A stretch of 64,000 nucleotides of DNA from Hyperoodon ampullatus (lineage: Eukaryota > Chordata > Mammalia > Artiodactyla > Ziphiidae): the NCBI GenBank assembly GCA_949752795.1, contig OX457068.1, positions 57,787,582-57,851,581 on the forward strand. Direction: 5' to 3'. This document shows, piece after piece, positions 1-10,151 of this stretch; position 1 is the first letter of the stretch, and every line of letters begins with the position of its first letter. The notes beneath the pieces were generated by a model that had not been told where the DNA came from, made no database searches, and worked only from the letters and a program-made list of their open reading frames with translations. Both the position numbers and the translations under genes were made by a program.

Positions 1-127
1 TATTGTTGCCATTTAACAAGATCAAAGGAATAATGGGTATGTAGTGAAGAGCAGGGACCAGAGGATGATCCTTGATGACAGAGGACTTTGATGATGAAGA
101 AGATGATGATGATAACTAAAATCTTCT

Positions 128-330
128 GAGTGTTTATTAGGGGCCAAACACTATTCTAGATTTCTTATATGTATTAATTCACTTTATACCGACAAAAACC
201 TTATGATATAGGTACAGAGGCTTAGAGAGGACAAGCACCTTTCCCAAGATCTTTTAGATATTGAAGTGCCTGGGCCAGGATTCAAATTCAGACACAAATT
301 AAGTGCTCAGTAGCCACTTAGTGGTGCATA
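128..330 (-). repeat. MIR SINE, reverse orientation
   Basis: The stretch follows the reverse complement of the mammalian-wide MIR consensus. It has a 'stretch ending in tgtattaattcacttta', then a 'ggtacagaggcttagagagg' segment, a degenerate 'cccaagatct' segment, and 'ccaggattcaaattcag'. This is an ancient, inactive tRNA-derived SINE shared by mammals. The family is assigned by eye and the ends are approximate. Confidence 0.65.
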
Positions 331-351
331 TGGTAATAATCCTAACCAACA

Positions 352-444
352 CTGATTGAGCACTTATGTACCATACCCTGGGCTAAATCATTTACACAGA
401 TTATTTCATTTAATGCACTGAACAACAACATGCTGTAGCTGTTA
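352..444 (-). repeat. MIR SINE, 3' part, cut by the mariner insertion
   Basis: The text 'tgattgagcacttatgtacc' followed by 'atttcatttaatgcac' is the start of a MIR read in reverse orientation. It stops at 444, exactly where the mariner terminal repeat begins, and the rest of the same MIR resumes at 1756. The MIR therefore predates the mariner. Confidence 0.7.
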
Positions 445-1755
445 CTGGGTTGGCCAAAAGGTTCGTTCGTTTTTTTCCCATAAGCTGGCACTTGTTGTCT
501 TTAACTTCATTTGAAACAATTTTGTTAGATTGTATTGTGACAGCTGTCATATTAGCGTGCATTAAAAAAAAAAAAAAAAAAAAAACTTATCCAAATTGGT
601 AAATTTTGGGGTAGCCATTTTAATATTGAAGATGGAAGAAAATAAGCAACATTTTTGGCGTATTATGCTTTATTATTTCAAGAAAGGTAAAAAAGCAACT
701 GAAACGCAAAAAAAAAAAAAAAAAAAAAAGATTTGTGCAGTGTATGAAGAAGGTGCTGTGACTGATTGAACGTGTCAAAAGTGGTTTGCGAAGTTCCGTG
801 CTGGAGTTTGCTCGCTGGACGATGCTCCAAGGTCGGGTAGACCAGTTGCAGTTGATAACGATCAAATAAAGAAATTAATTGAGAACAATAAATGTTATAC
901 CACGTGGGAGATAGCTGACATACTCAAAATATCCAAATCAAGCATTGAAAATTATTTGCAACAGCTTGGTTATGTTAATCACTTTGATGTTTGGGTTTCA
1001 CATAGGTTAAGCAAAATAAAAAAAAACCTTCCTGACTGTATTTCTGCATGTGATTCTCTACTTAAACATAACGAAAACATTCCATTTTTAAAACAAATTG
1101 TGAAGAGTAATGAAAAGTGGACACTGTACAATAATGTGGAATGGAAGAGATTGTGGGGCAAAGGAAATGAACCACCACCAACCATACCAATGGCCAGTCT
1201 TCATCCAAAGAAGGTGATGTTGTGTATATGAGGGGATTGGAAGGGAGTCCTCTATGATGAGCTCCTTCTGGAAAACCAAACTATTAATTACAACAAGTAC
1301 TGCTCCCAATTAGACCAACTGAAAGCACCACTCATGAAAAGAGTCCAGAGTTAGTCAACAGAAAATGCATAATCTTCCATCAAGATAACACAAGACCACG
1401 TGTTTCTTTGATGACCACGCAAAAACTGTTACAGCTTGGCTGGGAAGTTCTGATTCATCTGCCATATTCACCAGACATTGCACTTTTGTATTTCCATTTA
1501 TTTAGGTCTTTACAAAATTCCCTAAATGGAAAAAAATTTCAATTCCCTGGAGGACTGTAAAAGGCACCTGGTACAGTTCTTTGCTCAAAAAGATACAATG
1601 TTTTGGGAAGAAGGAATTATGAAGTTGCCTGAAAAATGGCAGAATGTAGTGGAACAAAACACTGAATAAGTTGTTCAATAAAGTTCTTGGTGAAAATAAA
1701 AAAATGTGTCATATATTTTTACTTAAAAACCAAAGGAAATTTTTGGCCAACCCAA
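445..1755 (+). mobile_element. Mariner (Tc1/mariner) DNA transposon, full length, inactive
   Basis: The element is about 1.31 kb. Its terminal inverted repeats are 'ctgggttggccaaaagg' at the left and the matching reverse complement 'ttttggccaacccaa' at the right. It is flanked by TA on both sides (443-444 and 1756-1757), the TA target duplication that mariners make. A single transposase reading frame on the plus strand is broken in several places. Two 22-base A runs are present (564-585 and 708-729). The terminal repeats and the encoded protein resemble the mariner known from cattle and other cetartiodactyls; that assignment is from memory. The element cannot move on its own because its transposase is dead. 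Confidence 0.92.
632..1669 (+). pseudogene. Mariner transposase pseudogene
   Basis: A mariner transposase cuts and pastes the element using an RNase H-like D,D34D active site. Translation from the ATG at 632 gives the helix-turn-helix half (a 'DDAPRSGRP' linker motif is readable) and then the catalytic half. The frame is broken by a TGA at 767-769 and a TGA at 1229-1231 (expected Trp). A frameshift lies between about 1345 and 1378. Two of three catalytic aspartates are lost. The first is Asn (codon 1109-1111, in SNEKW). The second, in HQDN (codon from 1384), is kept. The third, exactly 35 residues later, is Tyr (codon 1489-1491). The 22-A run at 708-729 keeps the frame but adds a lysine tract. 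It ends at a TAA at 1667-1669. Confidence 0.88.
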
Positions 1756-1850
1756 TATTATTGTCCCCATTTTGCAGATGAAAAGATTAAGGCTCAAAGA
1801 CCAAAAATAGTTTGCTAAGGTCACGGGACTAGTGAATGGCAGAACCAGCC
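1756..1850 (-). repeat. MIR SINE, remaining part after the mariner
   Basis: The text 'ttgtccccattttgcagatg' followed by 'aggctcaaagacc', 'ctaaggtcacgggactagtg' and 'aatggcagaacc' is the continuation of the reverse MIR seen at 352-444. Together the two pieces make one MIR cut at a TA dinucleotide by the mariner. Confidence 0.75.
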
Positions 1851-2919
1851 CTCCTCACCATTGTGCTAGACAGTTGCTGGTATGCCCCTACTTAGAAAAC
1901 TCAACAGGATCATATGGAGAACACTACCTCCACCAAGAGTGCAAGCTCTTGCTCTAGTATTTCAGGCTGTTCATGCACATTCCAAGTTGCCATGGTAAAT
2001 GGAAGCCATACTGTTTAATCTCTTGGGTAGGTAGGCTACTATCAATTAATGTTTATTCTTCTCATCCAGTAAATTCTTTCCACCTGCTACAAAGATTCAA
2101 ATTTGAATTAAAGACCAATTCCCAGAAAAAGAAAATAAATCAGACATCTCACAGGGATCCCTTGCAACTGAATTTCACTAGGAACTTGCATTTTGAGTAT
2201 AAATTTGGTGTATATATCAATGTTTTCAGTCCCCTAAGGTGGTGACTAGAACAATGACTTAACTTGATGTCTTCAAATATTTTTTGCTTGTTTTAGCAGT
2301 GGAACTTCTTGCTCAAACACAGTCTTATATTGAATCCAAAAGGTAAAAGCAGATAAAGTAGTATATTAATGTTATATTATTTTATGAATATAAGTTTATA
2401 ATATTTACTTATAAGTCAATTAATGAAAACAATGAAAAACTACTTTAATGACACAAAAATATAAAATATGGTTGCAGTCTCATAATAGCCTCAGCCTCAC
2501 CTAATTTTTTTTCTCTATTTGTTTCAAATGCATTCAGTCAAAGAAATCCTGTTTCATATAGATAAAGTATAATAGGTTTTAATAATTTACCTTGTAACCC
2601 TGAGACATGATTTTTAATTATAAAGAGATAATGGGAACAGTTTATCTCAAGATCTACACAAAAAAATAAGTTAATCTGGCAGCTAAAATAATTAAGTACT
2701 AGTACATAAAATGTAACATGTAGGACATTTGAATTTATATTCATTTTGTTACAGGTTTTAAAAAGTACTTAAAATAAATTTAATATATATTTTAACTAAA
2801 CATTTAGAGACCTTCTTAAGATTTTAAGAAACTTAGTTTGAAAACCACTGATGTAATTGAATCCAAAGAATAGTTTCTGTCTCAATCACAGAATGAGTCT
2901 GGGAGAACAATAATAATAA
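1851..2919. other. Unique, AT-rich intergenic DNA
   Basis: I see no gene, no clear repeat family and no long open frame of interest here. The part from about 2340 to 2810 is very AT-rich. Short open frames in this stretch show no recognisable domain. Confidence 0.5.
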
Positions 2920-3150
2920 TAAATATTTACATGGTACTTACTCCATGCCATGCACTGTTACAAGCTTTTCACACATAAGTCATTTAAGTCTCGCACATCT
3001 CCTAGGAAGTAAATATTATTATCCCTCTTACTGAAGCCTCTTATAGGGAAAGTAAGTAACTAACTTCCCACAACTCACACAACTAGTAAGTAGCAGGACA
3101 GAATTTGAACCAGGTAATCTAGCTCCAGAGGTCTTTGCTCACTTGGGTCA
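2920..3150 (-). repeat. MIR SINE, reverse orientation
   Basis: The order of motifs matches a reverse MIR: 'ctccatgccatgcactgtta', then 'cacataagtcatttaa', 'attattatccctcttactga', 'cacacaactagtaagtagca' and 'gaatttgaaccagg'. It is nearly full length. Confidence 0.75.
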
Positions 3151-3860
3151 CAATGCCTTTGAAGTTGAGGAGAAGGGGAATAAGAACACAATGGAGAGCA
3201 GCAGACACAAGCTATAGACTTTTCTATTTGGAGTCAGGCACTTTAACCATTTACAATGCAAGGGCTCTAGATAACCCTACCAAAATGTTCACCATTTGGC
3301 TTCAAAACCAAATGGCCAGAAGTAGCATCTTAACTAGGCTTTCCCCCATCCCTTGGTACATCTAGGTGCTATGTCCTGAATCTGATGAAAAGGGTTCCAG
3401 TAGGAAAGGCATGGATCAGAGAGTTTATAAAAGTCCATGTACCACTTTGCCTGCCTCTCTGATCCAAGGAGACTTTATCAAACATATTCCCACCTCCACT
3501 TCCAGAGCAGTGTCAACTGCTACTCTGCCTGACTAGATCAAACAGCACCTGAAGCCCATCATCCAATTTGCCTTTTTTCTATTACACTGTGTAAACTCTT
3601 CAGGACCACTCTACCAAGATCACTTCTAGTGCCTGTAGAAACTAAGGACTATACACACTTTAACCTTCTTAGGAGAAGGACATCATTTATCCCCCATACA
3701 CTCCAAACGTGAGTCAGGAGGGGAGAGGTATGAGAAATGAATTCCACTCTGGGCAATTATGTTCCTCATTCTTATAACAAGTTATAACACACAGGTATAC
3801 AACCCTTTTACTCTTCCATTATCATCACCTACCCTCTCCTGGTCATTGCCTCTCATTCAT
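3151..3860. other. Unique intergenic DNA
   Basis: No gene, RNA gene or repeat family is recognisable. The stretch is mixed in composition and becomes pyrimidine-rich toward its end. Confidence 0.45.
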
Positions 3861-6060
3861 GAATGACTTTAGTACCTGAGCAGTTGTCTTCCTCTCTGTC
3901 CCAATTCCTACCAGTATTCTCTAAAGCTGGAATATCCCCATGTAAGACCCATCCAACTCTGGCTTTCAGAGCCTCAAGCCCTCATCTCAAGTGCCCTTTC
4001 CCTTTACTCCTCAACCACACACTCTCATGGGCCATCCCTGGACCTTGTCATTAACAAAAATGGCAGCGACCTTCTAAATCACTGATTGGAAGATCCCACT
4101 CTCTAGTCTAACCTCCTATCCAACTAGCTCACCTGATAAAGTGTCCCTTGAAAACAATGAGTCTGTTTCATTTTGCTGCCTAATCTCTTGGCCTTCTTTC
4201 TATCCATCACCACCTCCCATTTCTACTTCCCTCCTAAACTTTCATATATTTCATAGTTCCTTATCATACTTACCTCCTTGCAAACATTCTCAACTCTATT
4301 ACTTCTTTTTTCTCTCCTTCACATTTTCCTGCCAATACTCCAACCCTGGAAGAACCTAATAATCTTCATATTTATTCTCATGGATCTCATAACTTGGAGT
4401 ACAAGTCACTGTGAATTCATGATACCCAACTTCAAACAGACATCCAGCCTTACCTGACAATCTTAGTGTATTTCTCTGCAATGTTCACTTTTTCATTCTT
4501 ATCGAAGACTACTTCATACTTTTTTTTTCTTTCTTTTTACACCTCTCCTCACCAGGATAATCTTATCCTATACTTTATTGAGCAAATAAGGAGCCATCAG
4601 TCTGGAGCTTCCACGTCCTCCCATATCCAACATATCTTAACCTACGAAGAATGTGGAAACATCCTTCTCCCCATTCTGTCTTTCTTTCTCAGGTGATTAA
4701 GTATCTCTCCTCTGTCAAAAAGACTCTCCACATGTGCTTTGCATCACAATTCCCACATCTTCTCAAGGGCTTTACATTCTCAGTTGTCCCTTTTCTCTCC
4801 TCTTTCTTCTCACCAAATTGCTTACATTACCTCATAAACATGATGTCTCTTACGTATAAAATGAAATAATTTTTATATTTATTTTATAAAATAAAATATT
4901 ATAATAAAATAAAATAAAATGAAATACAGTCTCCCGTGAACTTACAGTTTCCCACCAGCTACAGTCCAATTCCTCTGCTTTCCTCCTCTGGTAACTGAAT
5001 CGTCTGACACACTGTCTCTATTTCCTCAGCTCCTTTTCATTTAACAGTTCCCTCCAGTCTGGCTCCCTCCCATCATTCCACTGAAACTGCTCTACGTCTC
5101 AGCAGCAATGAACCCAGCTCCTCCTTCTTGTGCTCCTTCCTCCATGACACCATTCTTCCCTTGTTTTCCTCCCTCATCTTGGCTGCTCCTTCTCAATCTT
5201 TTTCATAGGCTCGTCCACCTCTTCCTGCGAGGTGAATGTTGGAGATCATTTGGGGCTTGCCCCCCACCTTTTCTTTTTTCTACATTCTCTTCCCTTATTC
5301 CCATCACTTCAATGGACATTTGTATTTTCATACCTCCCAAATTTATAGTCTCAGTATTAACTTCTCTGAGCTTCACACTCATATGTCCAGTTGCCTCTTT
5401 GACATGTCCAAAGCAGAATTCTTGATTTTATCTTAAAACCCGTTTTTCCCTGAGGTTTCCCATCTTCATAAATGGCATCACCACGCACACATTTTCTCAA
5501 GCCAGAAGCCTGAGGGTGTGACCTTCTTCTTTTCTCCCCTCTCTCTGAATCTATTGATACATCTGATCCATCAGCAAGTCCTGTCTCTGCTATCATCAAA
5601 CTATAACTCAACTACTTCTAGTTCTCCTCATTCCCACCACCAATATCCTAATCCTAGATGTCATCACTTCTCCCTCAGCTACTGCAAGAACCTCCTCACA
5701 CATGTCCCCATTTTTTTGTCCTTCAAAATTACCTTTTCTTTATACAAAAGCCAAAGTTGAAGTGACATATATATATATATATATATATATTAGCTGTATC
5801 ACTCTCCCGCTCAAAAGCTTTCGATAATTTCCCATTGCACTTTGAAGCAAGTGCAAACCACATACCATGGCCCATGCTGCCCTTCTTACTGTTCCAGCTC
5901 CATTCCATGCTGCCACCTACCTCCTCACAGTGCTTTATCAAGTGAGTCCCCTGTCCAGTTTCTCAAACACATAAATTCTCCCCCACCTAAGGTCTCCATG
6001 TCAACCACATCCTCAGCTGAATGTAGCCTTCCTTGGAGGCCTTCTCTCATTACCATATAA
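3861..6060 (+). repeat. Pyrimidine-rich stretch with ancient L2-like LINE sequence
   Basis: This stretch has a strong C+T bias on the plus strand over about 2 kb. From roughly 5380 it matches the old mammalian LINE text that I associate with L2. Readable pieces are 'ggcatcaccacgcacacat', 'aagccagaagcctgagg', 'cagctactgcaagaacctcc' and 'atttcccattgcactttgaa', followed by 'accatggcccatgctgccc' and 'tttctcaaacacataaattc'. The earlier part (3861-5380) has the same composition, but I cannot place it in a family. The many open frames here on the plus strand reflect the base composition and are not genes. Confidence 0.5.
5766..5790. repeat. (AT)n microsatellite
   Basis: An uninterrupted alternating AT tract of about 25 bases lies inside the L2-like stretch. 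Confidence 0.9.
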
Positions 6061-6071
6061 AAAATAATATT

Positions 6072-6267
6072 GGGCTTCCATGGTGGCGCAGTGGTTGAGA
6101 GTCCGCCTGCCGATGCAGGGGACACGGGTTCGTGCCCCGGTCCGGGAAGATCCCACATGCCGTGGAGCGGCTGGGCCCGTGAGCCATGGCCGCTGAGTCT
6201 GCTTGTTCAGAGCCTGTGCTCCGCAACGGGAGAAGCCACAGCAGTGAGAGGCCCGTGTACCGCAAAA

Positions 6268-6315
<48 letters not shown>
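6072..6315 (+). mobile_element. CHR-type tRNA-derived SINE with (TAA)n tail
   Basis: The head 'gggcttccatggtggcgcag' has a tRNA-like A box (tggcgcagtgg). A B box (gggttcgtgcc) lies about 40 bases later; these are the two internal RNA polymerase III promoter boxes of a tRNA-Glu-derived SINE. The body 'ggtccgggaagatcccacat' continues to 'agtgagaggcccgtgtaccg' and ends in an A/T-rich tail that has grown into a (TAA)n repeat at about 6272-6315. This family is a strong marker for the cetacean-hippo lineage. It does not code for protein and depended on L1 machinery to move. Confidence 0.92.
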
Positions 6316-6324
6316 TATTGTTTA

Positions 6325-6520
6325 TTGTGCTATAGATACTCAGCTAAGTATTTTAAATGGATTATCTTATTTAATACTCTTAACAAACCTATAAATGATT
6401 CATTATATGAGTAAACAAAGGCACAGAGATGTAAAATAACTTACTCAAAGAAAACATATCTTATAAGCAAAGAACTCACAACTAGACAGTCTAGGTCTAG
6501 AACCAAATTCTTTACCTGTA
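6325..6520 (-). repeat. MIR SINE, reverse orientation
   Basis: The text 'agctaagtattttaaatgga', 'cttatttaatactcttaaca' and 'gagtaaacaaaggcacagag' followed by 'tctaggtctagaacc' follows the reverse MIR consensus, though quite diverged. Confidence 0.6.
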
Positions 6521-6853
6521 GTGTACTAATTTACATTTCCTCCTCTTATTCCCTACTCTCTATAATGTGTAATTAAGTATTAATTACTTTGTTTGCTTCT
6601 ATTCATACAGATAAAATTTACAAGGGCCTCTTATGTGTCAGGGCCCATGCTAGGTAAAAAAAGCAAGTTTTTCCATCTTGTGGGGTTTGTGCCCAGTGGG
6701 GAAGACCGATCTGTATGTTCCATGAGGCCAGGGTTGTGCCTTCAGACCCGTGTGCCTGCCACATCACGGATATGTGATAGGTGTTTAATGATGTTTTTTG
6801 ATTGAAATGTGAGTTCTAAGGAAATCTTTGTTTGGTTCAAGTAGCAAGAATTA

Positions 6854-7306
6854 TGTATTAGTCTCCTGTGGCTGTCAAAACAAAGTATCACAAACTGGTG
6901 ATTGCTCTGGCAATTCTGGATGTCAAGTAAGTTCTGGAGTCTGACTCAAGGTTTCAGCAGAGCTTCACTTCCACTGGAGACTCTAGGGGAGAATTTATCC
7001 CTTGCCTCTGCCAGTTTCTGGCAGTTGTCAGCATTCCTTGGCTTGTGACCACTTCTCTCTCTCCTCTGCCTTCACATCACCTTCTCCTATATGTCTCTGT
7101 GTTATTTTTGCTATTTTCTTTTTCTTCTCTCTCTAAGAACACTTGTGATGGTATTTAGGGCCCATCTGGGTAATCCAAGTAATATTGTCTTTTCAAGATC
7201 CTTAACTTAATTATATCTTTGACTATACGTGATACTGTTCACAGATTCTGGTGATTAGAACAGGACACATGTTTTTGGGGTCACTATTCAGCCCTCCAGA
7301 AGGAAA
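6854..7306 (-). mobile_element. MLT1-type solo LTR (ERVL-MaLR), antisense
   Basis: Read on the plus strand this is the reverse complement of an MLT1 LTR. It has 'tagtctcctgtggctgtcaa', a block around 'gactctaggggagaattt', 'ccttggcttgtgacc', 'tttagggcccatctgggtaa', 'tcaagatccttaac' and the end 'tcactattcagccctcc'. No internal retroviral region adjoins it, so it is a solo LTR. It is very old and diverged. The subfamily is not determined. Confidence 0.65.
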
Positions 7307-8865
7307 AGGTCCATCTGCCCTGTAAAGGGCTGGCAGTCAACGAGGCACTACACTCCTTTTCCTCAACTGTCCACATTGTCAGAAATAATTGCTGACCCTA
7401 CCAAAACCCAGACTCCCTTTCAGAAGCTGTTACAGAAGTGACTCTCATACTACGTTATACTGAAATATCATCTAGGGAGCTTGTTTAAAGTCTTGATTGT
7501 TGGACTTTACATCCAAAGATTCTAATTTCATAGTTATCTGGCATCAGATTTGTCCATTATAACAATACCCAGGTGATAATCCACCCTTTATGGACAGTGT
7601 CCAAGAGAAAATTCCAAGCCAGAATCAGACAGAGATTTCTAGAAATGATGTCCAGTCTTTTGCTCTAAAATCAATACTGTGTAAAGGTTCTAGCTTACTC
7701 TTTAGTAAGCCAAGATTTGGGTACTGAGCAGAATCTGAAAAGTCTCCCATCATTCAGGCACCCACAGCTCTTTATTTCTTTGGGGACACACTGAAGACTT
7801 TTTCAGTATCTTTTAGAGAATAATCAGTAAGAATGCATTCTTCTCAACACTTTATGAGGCTCTTGAAGCTTTTAAATAAACATCCGCATGCAAGATAGAG
7901 GGGCGCACCTTCCAAAAACTGTAGCAATATACTTTGTGCTCTTAGGTAGAGGATAGTACATGAATTATTCAGCTGAATATATTCTTTTATTTGCTTATGT
8001 AAGTGAACACAGTCTCAAATGCTTTTTCAAGTATCTGTCTTTGAGAAAGTTACCCTGGTCCAGTTAAGCTATGGGAAATATTGTCCTAATATTTTTTTCC
8101 TGAAACAGAATTTGCTTGGCTTGTGGCCAAGCCTTGCCTTGTCTTGTCTAAGGCAAGTTTCTAAGTGAGCAAATTTACATTGTGTGTCTACTTTCAAAAA
8201 GAAAAGAAGGACACTGGAGAAATTAAAAGTATATAAAATGAGGTAATCAGTTTTTGGTTTTCTTTTTAATAGTTGTAGACAAATTAGGGACTAACTAGAT
8301 GGGAGGAAAGATTCTTCAAGTTTGTTAAATCTTCCCAAAGACGTCAGAATTTTATTCAAACTAAACATTCTGTATTCCAAATTGTTACAGTCTGGTTTTC
8401 CAGCCCTTCCCAAGGTTCTGCAGCTCAGAGGTCTCCAGTTCAGATGATAAACTGGAATAGCTATGCATTTCAGTTGCTTCATAGAGCTCAGGTGGAGTTA
8501 TCCCTGCAGAGACCCAGATATGTTCCCCCTAAGTGATACAGTGAATCAGTGCATCACATAGGCTATTTTGGAAGTCTTCCATAAACCAAATTCCTGTATG
8601 GTATGCATCCAGCTAGGTAAGCAACTTACTAAATGGTGCTTGAAGGGATCTGATGTAACCCTCCTCACTTTCCTGGCAAAGACATGGAATGGTTTCCTCC
8701 TCTTTCCTACCTGCCTCTCTCAAGCACCCCTGCTTATCCATGGTGTCATTCTGTAAATTACCTCTCTTTCAAAATTCTAAATACTCATTTGGACATAATT
8801 TTTCTGGATACAAATATAAGGGCAAACTGAAATTACTTTAGTATCATGCCCTTCTTAGAATATAT
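7307..8865. other. Unique intergenic DNA
   Basis: No gene or recognisable repeat is seen. Open frames are short (62-63 codons at most) and without known motifs. Confidence 0.45.
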
Positions 8866-8925
8866 TCATTTATTTATTTAACAAATATTTATTGAACATC
8901 TAGCATCTGCCAGGAAGACAACTGC
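8866..8925 (-). repeat. L2 LINE 3' end, short fragment
   Basis: The run 'atttatttaacaaatattta' followed by 'ttgaacatctagcatctgcc' is the reverse complement of the L2 3' terminus, whose forward form ends in 'ggcac...caataaatatttgttgaa'. Confidence 0.6.
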
Positions 8926-10067
8926 ATCATGATTTACTTTCAAATTAATTGAAAGCCAAAGAGATTATTTTTTCTTGGCTGCACATTTATGCATTTATAT
9001 TTATATCATGTGGATGGAAAAGATGAATTTCAAACCTAGTGTTAACTGTAAAATGTATGAACAAAGTACATGTTCACATTATTCAGAAGCCTCTTTAGTT
9101 AAGTGCTGGCTTTGACAATGGACAACGGGAAAGGAAAGGGTGTTTGTAAGGCCACTTATGGTTGAATTCACACTCTTGCATTTTGTATTTCACCCAGAAA
9201 AAACAGTTTAGCAAATACTGTCATGTATTAGTAGCACTATTTTAACAAGCCCACAAATGTTAGTTAAATATTTAAAGTTCAGCATAGACGTATAGATGGC
9301 CTTTTCTTTTAACGTTGTAGATAGTAGCTATAGTTGTTGATTAACTGCAAATCTCTCTCTTTCTTTCTCTCTCTCTCTCCCTCTCCCCACATGCCCCCCC
9401 ATACACCATTTGCTTATTATTTTCCCATAGATAACCAGAGGACGGATATTTGCCGTCAAGATAGCTCAGCAAGGCAGTCTGCATGATGTCTGTGATTCCA
9501 TTTGTCACAGGAGCCTTTATGAGGGAACAGAGGATATAACTTTGCCCATTTTTCATTTCCTGTTATCGCTCAGGTTTCAGTCTTCAGCTGCTCTGTTTTC
9601 CTGTACCTCAACTGGAGCCGACATTATCAGAGCACCACCTGCTACCACCATTGCCACTGAGGCCCTGTCAGCAGTTCCAGGAGGAGAGAGCTTCCTTCCA
9701 GGGAAGCTGAGAAACCCCCTGCAGGCCAGAGCTAACCAAGTCCACGGTTAGGTCCACATATGCAAAGCAAAGCAGGTACTTGATGATTAACTAAATAATT
9801 CCAAGAGAGGAACATTCTTGGAGTTGTAAAGCACATTTAACTTTATGGAGCGCTTTCCCACTTCTATTTCGCTGGATCATCTGAGCAGCCTGTAACACAG
9901 CAGAGCTGGTACAATTATGCCTCTTTGTACTCATGTAGAGATCCTGCTTTCTGTGTCCGCTACAACTAGAAATGACCAGGCTGTGGGGTGTAACTAAGGA
10001 TAAACAATGGAGTCAGTGAGTCAGTGGTGGAGAACTCACTCCAAAGATGTGCAAGGAAAGAACAAAC
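8926..10067. other. Unique intergenic DNA
   Basis: No gene is recognised. A 70-codon open frame at 9542-9751 has no familiar domain, start context or splice pattern. A (CT)n tract lies inside the stretch. The part near 9830-9950 has a faint MIR look but is too weak to call. Confidence 0.4.
9351..9390. repeat. (CT)n pyrimidine tract
   Basis: An imperfect CT repeat with a few extra T and C bases. Confidence 0.85.
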
Positions 10068-10151
10068 TGAATCACTTTGCTGTATACTTGAAACTAACAC
10101 AACATTGTAAATTAACTATACTTCAATTAAACACACACACACACACACACA
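10068..10151 (+). repeat. L1 3' end remnant followed by (AC)n
   Basis: The text 'gaatcactttgctgtatact' followed by 'aactaacacaacattgtaaa' and 'ctatacttcaatt' is the last 60 bases of the cetartiodactyl L1 3' UTR. The same text closes the L1 copies at 24819, 28064 and 52769. Its A-rich tail has turned into an (AC)n microsatellite at 10131-10151. Confidence 0.8.

Noticed and set aside
4104..5760. Series of plus-strand frames rich in Ser, Pro, Leu and Phe
   Set aside because: Explained by pyrimidine-rich L2-like sequence, which lacks stops in some frames.
6072..6150. Possible tRNA gene
   Set aside because: The A and B boxes belong to a tRNA-derived SINE; the cloverleaf is not intact and a SINE body follows.
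5925..6265. Minus-strand frames around 6100
   Set aside because: They are translations of a CHR SINE. The similar frames at 29665-30033 and 34138-34437 have the same cause.
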